DNA of 18,109 bases from assembly GCA_023412275.1 (NCBI GenBank), contig JAEYNY010000189.1, forward strand, positions 1 through 18,109, written 5' to 3'. Under the pieces are notes generated by a model. It saw only the letters and a list, made by a program, of their open reading frames with translations, was not told the DNA's origin and made no database searches. The DNA comes from Bacillota bacterium (GTDB taxonomy: Bacteria; Bacillota; Clostridia; Acetivibrionales; DSM-1351). A program made the translations under genes and the position numbers. This document shows, in pieces, positions 14,475-18,109 of this stretch (the stretch's first letter is position 1; every line of letters begins with the position of its first letter).

Positions 14475-15911
14475 ATGTTGTCAAAAAAATCTTTAGTAAG
14501 TATTTTGATTGTTACTGTTATAGTTTTTCAAATTATAATGTTACCCGCCAGCGCCACTGAAAATAATAGTTGGCAGATAGTAAATTGTAAGGAATTAGTG
14601 GAGTACAGCAATCCTGTATTATCTGTAAGCACTTTGAATATCGATAAGTCAAAAGTTGAAGGAACTGTGCTCTTTGATAGTAGCAATAAGCAGTTGGAGG
14701 CCTCGTTTGAATATTCGGGCAGTTCCATAAAAATAGTTGCTAGAAATCCACTTTTATCAAATAAGAATTATACTATTAAAGTTTTTATGGATGATGGAAG
14801 AAGGATAAAGGTAAAATTTCTGACTTCACAATATCCTACCATATTAAATAATGGTCAACGTCAGGTACTTTATGTATCTGCAAATCCTGCAAAGGGGTTT
14901 TATTGGCCATATTTTATTATTATTCCAAGTGACCAGTATAGAAAAGAAAACTCTGGAAAGAAAAGATATTTGATGGTTGAATCAAACAATACAGGTGCAC
15001 TGGATGTAGCTAAGGATTTTGGTAAATGTATAACAGATACTGAAATCTATGCCATGGACCTTGAACCTCATTCTCTGAATGTAGCTGAAAAAATGTGGTC
15101 ACCTGCCTTGGTACCGGTATTCCCAAGACCTGGTGTCTATTATTCATATAATGGGGAAGGAAATTTTTTTTATACTCATGCATTTGACAGAGATACTGCA
15201 ATACTACATCTCAAATTAAAAGATCCTAAATTATCATCAATATTAACATCTCAGTTTGAAGAGATAGGTTATGATGTCAAGAACTTTTCAAGGCTGGATG
15301 TACAGCTTGAGGCTATGATAGATGACGCAATCGAGAATTTAAATAAAAATGGTCAGAATATCGAAAAGCAAAAAATATTCTTCAGTGGCTATTCTGCTTC
15401 CGGAACGTTCGCAGACAGATTCGCCTTCCTACATCCAGACAGGATAAAAGCAGTTGCCGCGGGAGCAGCCAATGATGATATGGTCTTGCCTTTGTCTGAA
15501 TACAAAGGTGAAAAACTCATGTTCCCCCTGGGTACCAGTGATTATAAAGATATTACCGGAAAAAGTTTTAATCTTGCTGAACAGAACAAGTATGCCAAAC
15601 TCGTATATATGGGTGAAGATGATCAGAACAATGTTCTCCCGGCGGGAGATTGTTACGGAAACGAAGAAAGAAGAATTATTACTAAACTTTGGGGAACGGA
15701 AGTACTTCCTAGGGCTAAAAAGTTGGCTGACCTTTACGGAAAGAGCGGAGGAAAGGGAATATTCATATTGGATAAAGGGATTAAGCATTCTTATTCAAAA
15801 GACATGAGAGAGTATTTACTTACCTTCTTTAAAGCAAACCGTGACAGCAATGCACAGGTATATCCTGTACCTAAAGACCCAAAGCAATTAAAATACCAGA
15901 TTTTCAAGTAA
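14475..15911 (+). CDS. Secreted alpha/beta-hydrolase-like protein
   Basis: A 478-aa exported protein. A signal peptide is clear: basic start MLSKK, hydrophobic core SLVSILIVTVIVFQIIML, and likely cleavage after PASA (about residue 27). Residues about 45-117 look like an Ig-like/SbsA-type beta domain (VLSVSTLNIDKSKVEGTV, KNYTIKVFMDDG). The rest resembles an alpha/beta hydrolase. The nucleophile elbow is FFSGYSASGTFADRFAF with S307 (G-Y-S-A-S, so the usual last Gly of GxSxG is Ser). An acidic candidate lies in MGEDDQNN (379-386), and H438 sits in KGIKHSYS. Esterase or polyhydroxyalkanoate-depolymerase-like activity is plausible; the substrate is unknown. ATG 14475 is chosen because it starts the signal peptide and has ATGAGGT 8 bp upstream. 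An upstream in-frame extension to 14409 would spoil the signal peptide. Confidence 0.8.
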   Translation: MLSKKSLVSILIVTVIVFQIIMLPASATENNSWQIVNCKELVEYSNPVLSVSTLNIDKSKVEGTVLFDSSNKQLEASFEYSGSSIKIVARNPLLSNKNYTIKVFMDDGRRIKVKFLTSQYPTILNNGQRQVLYVSANPAKGFYWPYFIIIPSDQYRKENSGKKRYLMVESNNTGALDVAKDFGKCITDTEIYAMDLEPHSLNVAEKMWSPALVPVFPRPGVYYSYNGEGNFFYTHAFDRDTAILHLKLKDPKLSSILTSQFEEIGYDVKNFSRLDVQLEAMIDDAIENLNKNGQNIEKQKIFFSGYSASGTFADRFAFLHPDRIKAVAAGAANDDMVLPLSEYKGEKLMFPLGTSDYKDITGKSFNLAEQNKYAKLVYMGEDDQNNVLPAGDCYGNEERRIITKLWGTEVLPRAKKLADLYGKSGGKGIFILDKGIKHSYSKDMREYLLTFFKANRDSNAQVYPVPKDPKQLKYQIFK

Positions 15912-15929
15912 GATCTTATAAAAAAGATT

Positions 15930-15974
15930 AACTGCCACAATGAGATAAAACTATCTTGTTGAGGCAGTTTTTTT
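15930..15974 (+). terminator. Intrinsic terminator after the secreted hydrolase gene
   Basis: AACTGCC (15930-15936) pairs with GGCAGTT (15963-15969), with further imperfect pairing inside, and a T run extends to 15974. Confidence 0.85.
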
Positions 15975-16046
15975 ATATTACTATTAAATATTTTAATTAA
16001 CTTTTCATAAAAATTAATAAATTAGTTAAAAAAATTAAAAATAATA

Positions 16047-16075
16047 TTGACATTATATGAGATTGAGCATAATAT
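16047..16075 (+). promoter_or_regulatory. Probable sigma-A promoter of the DUF2089-DUF4097 unit
   Basis: A perfect TTGACA (16047-16052), a 17-bp spacer and TAATAT (16070-16075). The alternative CATAAT (16068-16073) would give a 15-bp spacer. It lies about 120 bp before the DUF2089 start in very AT-rich DNA. Confidence 0.6.
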
Positions 16076-16076
16076 A

Positions 16077-16130
16077 TTAATATAAGATTAATAATATTAA
16101 TTGACGAATTAAAAAAATTAATTAATTGTC
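16077..16130 (+). repeat. Two inverted repeats just downstream of the DUF2089 promoter
   Basis: TTAATAT (16077-16083) and ATATTAA (16094-16100) form a 7-bp dyad with a 10-bp spacer over the expected transcription start. GACGAATTAA (16103-16112, one bulged G) and TTAATTGTC (16122-16130) form a second. They could be operators or leader hairpins. The local A+T content is so high that chance pairing is likely, hence the low score. Confidence 0.35.
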
Positions 16131-16193
16131 TGGGAAAATTAACATTAACGATTATAAACAAATTTAACTTTATTAAATTCAAGAGGTGATTTT

Positions 16194-16562
16194 ATGGCAA
16201 GAGAAGCTATCGGCAAATGCCCGGTTTGCGGAAGTGAGACTGAAGTAACTAGGATAACATGTAACAGCTGTGATACGGTTATAGAAGGGCATTTTAAACT
16301 ATGCAAGTTCTGCAAGCTTACAAATGATCAAAGAACATTTTTGGACGTATTCATAAAGTGCAGAGGAAATATTAAAGAAGTTGAAAAAGAGCTGGGCGTA
16401 TCATATCCCACAGTAAAGAATAAGCTGGAAGATGTAGCGGCCGCACTTGGACATAAAGGTGAACCGCAACCCGAAGTTCCAGGTAGAAAGAAGGAAATAC
16501 TTGATAAGCTTAACAGCGGAGAAATTAGTGTTGAAGAAGCAATAGAACTGATGAAGGAATAA
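16194..16562 (+). CDS. DUF2089 family zinc-ribbon/HTH protein
   Basis: Small 122-aa protein matching the DUF2089 layout. An N-terminal zinc ribbon (CPVC at 9-12, CNSC at 23-26) is followed by a further CKFC pair (37-40). A helix-turn-helix region follows (about 44-85: FIKCRGNIKEVEKELGVSYPTVKNKLEDV), of the sigma-70 region 4-like kind. The C-terminal helical hairpin (about 98-122: KKEILDKLNSGEISVEEAIELMKE) resembles the N-terminus of the next protein. A DNA-binding regulator is the likeliest role; the regulon is unknown. AGAGGTGAT (16182-16190) sets the ATG. It is followed 36 bp later by the DUF4097 gene, so the two are probably one transcript. Confidence 0.85.
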   Translation: MAREAIGKCPVCGSETEVTRITCNSCDTVIEGHFKLCKFCKLTNDQRTFLDVFIKCRGNIKEVEKELGVSYPTVKNKLEDVAAALGHKGEPQPEVPGRKKEILDKLNSGEISVEEAIELMKE

Positions 16563-16598
16563 CATTTTTCTATCTGAAATTTAGGAGGGATTTAAATA

Positions 16599-17801
16599 AT
16601 GTCTATAAGCGAAGAAAAATTATTAATACTAAAGATGCTTGAAGAAAAGAAAATCACAAGCGAAGAGGCTGCTAAATTACTGGCGGCTCTTGATGAAAAG
16701 GCAGATCAGGAATCTGCAAATGAATATAAAGGTAACCAAAAGGCAAACGGCTTTACTGAAGAGGCAGCAAAAGTAAGAGATAAAGTTAATGAATGGAAAA
16801 AGGGATTTAAAAACAATTATAATCAGGCTGATTTTGATAATATGATTGATGATTTTGCTAATAAGGCTGAAAAAATCGGTAAAAATGTTGCCTCAACAAC
16901 ATTTGGTATTGTAGACAAGGTAATAGATTATGTAGGAAGCTTCGTAGATACAAATTCCTTTAACGTTTTTGGAAGCTGTCAAACAGTTCAAAAGAATTTT
17001 GAAGTATACCCTGCCGAAGATGCAACCTTTGAAATAGCAGGAGTAAATGGAGCAATTACTATAAAAAAACATCTGGATTCAAAGATTGTTATTATATCAA
17101 GAATTAAAAGCTCAGTACCCGATGGAGAGGGAGTAGTTACATTTTCCGATGATCCTGCCAATATTTCTATAAAGGTTAACAGTACTGCTTTTAATGTTAG
17201 TGTATCCCATGAAATATTTATTCCTGATATTAAGTTTAAAAAAATTGCAATTCAGAACTCAAATGGTAAAATATATATTGAAGATTCTATTTCTGAAGAA
17301 ATCACAGCTGTTACCAAAAATGCACATATTGAGTTAATGGGAGTAAACAGTGACAAGATTTCCGTAAACACAAAAAATGGTAGAATTCAGTTAAATTACA
17401 TTATCGGAGAGACCATTGATATAAATACCTCAAATGCTGTTATAGATATAAAACACATTAAGGCTAAATCCGTAAATGCATTTACCAAGAACGGTAGAAT
17501 TAGTATTGAAAATGCCCAGAATGTTGATGGGGAAACTGATATGGAAATGTACCTCAAAACCTCAAACGGGGGTATAAAGGTGAATATGAATGATATGGAC
17601 AGCAGGGTTTACAAAGTAAAGGCCCATGCAACCAATGGAACTATCAACTTGCTGATTCCGGAAATTCTGTATCATAATGTTAACCGTCAAGGCACAGGCG
17701 GAAGTTTTATTGAAGCGGAAAGCAAAAATTATGAGTCAGGACTCTGCAAGGTTAATATAACTGCAGAAACTATGAACGGCCATGTAGAAATTGTAAAGTA
17801 G
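16599..17801 (+). CDS. DUF4097 beta-strand repeat protein with N-terminal YvlB/LiaX-like helical hairpin
   Basis: Protein of 400 aa. Residues about 4-32 (SEEKLLILKMLEEKKITSEE, then AAKLLAAL) form the short helical hairpin found at the start of YvlB/LiaX-type proteins. A charged helical linker follows (about 52-112). Residues about 130-400 are a DUF4097-type beta region built of repeated turns with an N-G/A-x-I/V-x-I/L/V core: NGAITI, NGKIYI, NAHIEL, NGRIQL, NAVIDI, NGRISI, NGGIKV, NGTINL and NGHVEI. No signal peptide or membrane segment is seen. In Enterococcus, LiaX of this general type takes part in sensing and resisting cell-envelope attack; a similar role here is inferred. AGGAGGG (16583-16589) sets the ATG, and a strong terminator ends the unit. 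Confidence 0.85.
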   Translation: MSISEEKLLILKMLEEKKITSEEAAKLLAALDEKADQESANEYKGNQKANGFTEEAAKVRDKVNEWKKGFKNNYNQADFDNMIDDFANKAEKIGKNVASTTFGIVDKVIDYVGSFVDTNSFNVFGSCQTVQKNFEVYPAEDATFEIAGVNGAITIKKHLDSKIVIISRIKSSVPDGEGVVTFSDDPANISIKVNSTAFNVSVSHEIFIPDIKFKKIAIQNSNGKIYIEDSISEEITAVTKNAHIELMGVNSDKISVNTKNGRIQLNYIIGETIDINTSNAVIDIKHIKAKSVNAFTKNGRISIENAQNVDGETDMEMYLKTSNGGIKVNMNDMDSRVYKVKAHATNGTINLLIPEILYHNVNRQGTGGSFIEAESKNYESGLCKVNITAETMNGHVEIVK

Positions 17802-17853
17802 TACAAATAACCACCGTAAACTTACCCATACTATAAAATAGATATTTTCCACC

Positions 17854-17899
17854 AAAATAAACAGTCTGAAAGCCAAGCTTTCCAGACTGTTTATTTTTT
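17854..17899 (+). terminator. Intrinsic terminator after the DUF4097 gene
   Basis: A perfect 15-bp stem pairs AAAATAAACAGTCTG (17854-17868) with CAGACTGTTTATTTT (17883-17897). A further AAAG/CTTT pairing inside (17869-17872 with 17878-17881) closes a five-base loop. The T run extends to 17899. Confidence 0.92.
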
Positions 17900-17920
17900 G
17901 TAGATTAAATTAATTGTTCA

Positions 17921-17929
17921 TGATATAAT
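17921..17929 (+). promoter_or_regulatory. Candidate extended -10 promoter upstream of prfA
   Basis: TGATATAAT (17921-17929) is a perfect extended -10 (TG-N-TATAAT). No good -35 is seen at normal spacing, which extended -10 promoters can do without. It lies after the DUF4097 terminator, about 130 bp before prfA. Confidence 0.5.
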
Positions 17930-17968
17930 ATTGAATTGCGTATGGGATTTTACTGTATATTCAGCATT

Positions 17969-17986
17969 TATGCAAATTAATGCATA
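17969..17986 (+). repeat. Short inverted repeat in the prfA upstream region
   Basis: TATGCA and TGCATA arms flank the 6-bp spacer AATTAA. The 18-bp dyad lies between the candidate promoter and the start of prfA. It could be a protein-binding site or chance. Confidence 0.45.
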
Positions 17987-18057
17987 TTAGCCAATTTATA
18001 TATAAAACTATTACTTGAAAGCCAAAAAATAGAAACTGTTGTTTTACGGAGGAATTT

Positions 18058-18109
18058 ATGTTTGACAAACTTCAGGCTGCAGAAGACAGATACGAGGAGA
18101 TAAGCCACA
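18058..18109 (+). CDS. prfA: Peptide chain release factor 1 (N-terminal fragment, cut by window end)
   Basis: Only 17 codons are present: MFDKLQAAEDRYEEISH. This matches the characteristic start of bacterial RF1, which reads UAA and UAG stops and releases the finished protein from the ribosome. ACGGAGGAA (18046-18054) is a well-placed ribosome-binding site. The frame stays open to the window end. RF2 starts differently, but with so few residues the call rests on N-terminal resemblance alone. Confidence 0.8.
   Translation, partial: MFDKLQAAEDRYEEISH

Overview
The window looks like a chromosomal core segment from a low-GC Gram-positive anaerobe of the Clostridia. The grounds are: a large Bacillus/Clostridium-type SRP RNA next to dnaX, ybaB and recR; strong AGGAGG ribosome-binding sites; frequent TTG starts; a CBS/DRTGG-type family II pyrophosphatase; and AT-rich spacers with T-tailed terminators. 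A Ruminiclostridium-like (cellulolytic clostridial cluster III) host is my guess from general resemblance and was not tested. All recognisable genes are on the + strand. I see no tRNA, insertion sequence, prophage or CRISPR array.

Layout. (1) 1-3179: the SRP RNA (its 5' end lies outside the window) and its terminator, then dnaX, ybaB and recR, ending at a strong terminator. ybaB is broken as written by an apparent one-base deletion near 2250. (2) 3218-7348: a promoter and long leader, a transmembrane chemoreceptor, then an OmpR-type response regulator and a sensor kinase that overlap by 11 bp. (3) 7364-9135: a single-gene unit for a manganese-type inorganic pyrophosphatase with CBS and DRTGG domains, with its own promoter and terminator. 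(4) 9260-12925: a tight three-gene operon encoding a VTC (polyphosphate polymerase-like) domain protein, a DUF4956 membrane protein and a large membrane-anchored CotH-family kinase. (5) 12990-14386: a CNNM/CorC-type membrane protein behind a near-consensus promoter. (6) 14439-15974: a secreted alpha/beta-hydrolase-like protein whose ribosome-binding site lies in a perfect 13-bp hairpin. (7) 16047-17899: a two-gene unit with a DUF2089 zinc-ribbon/HTH protein and a DUF4097 beta-repeat protein. (8) 17921-18109: spacer and the first 17 codons of prfA (release factor 1).

How they fit together. Regions 1 and 8 are housekeeping genes (protein targeting, replication and repair, translation termination). 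The middle is largely envelope and sensing functions. The best candidate for a poorly described system is the VTC-DUF4956-CotH operon: a putative polyphosphate-handling enzyme, a multi-pass membrane protein and a surface-anchored atypical kinase, translated from closely spaced genes. The DUF2089-DUF4097 pair is a second candidate: both proteins carry a similar short helical hairpin, and the DUF4097 partner resembles the LiaX/YvlB type of envelope-stress protein.
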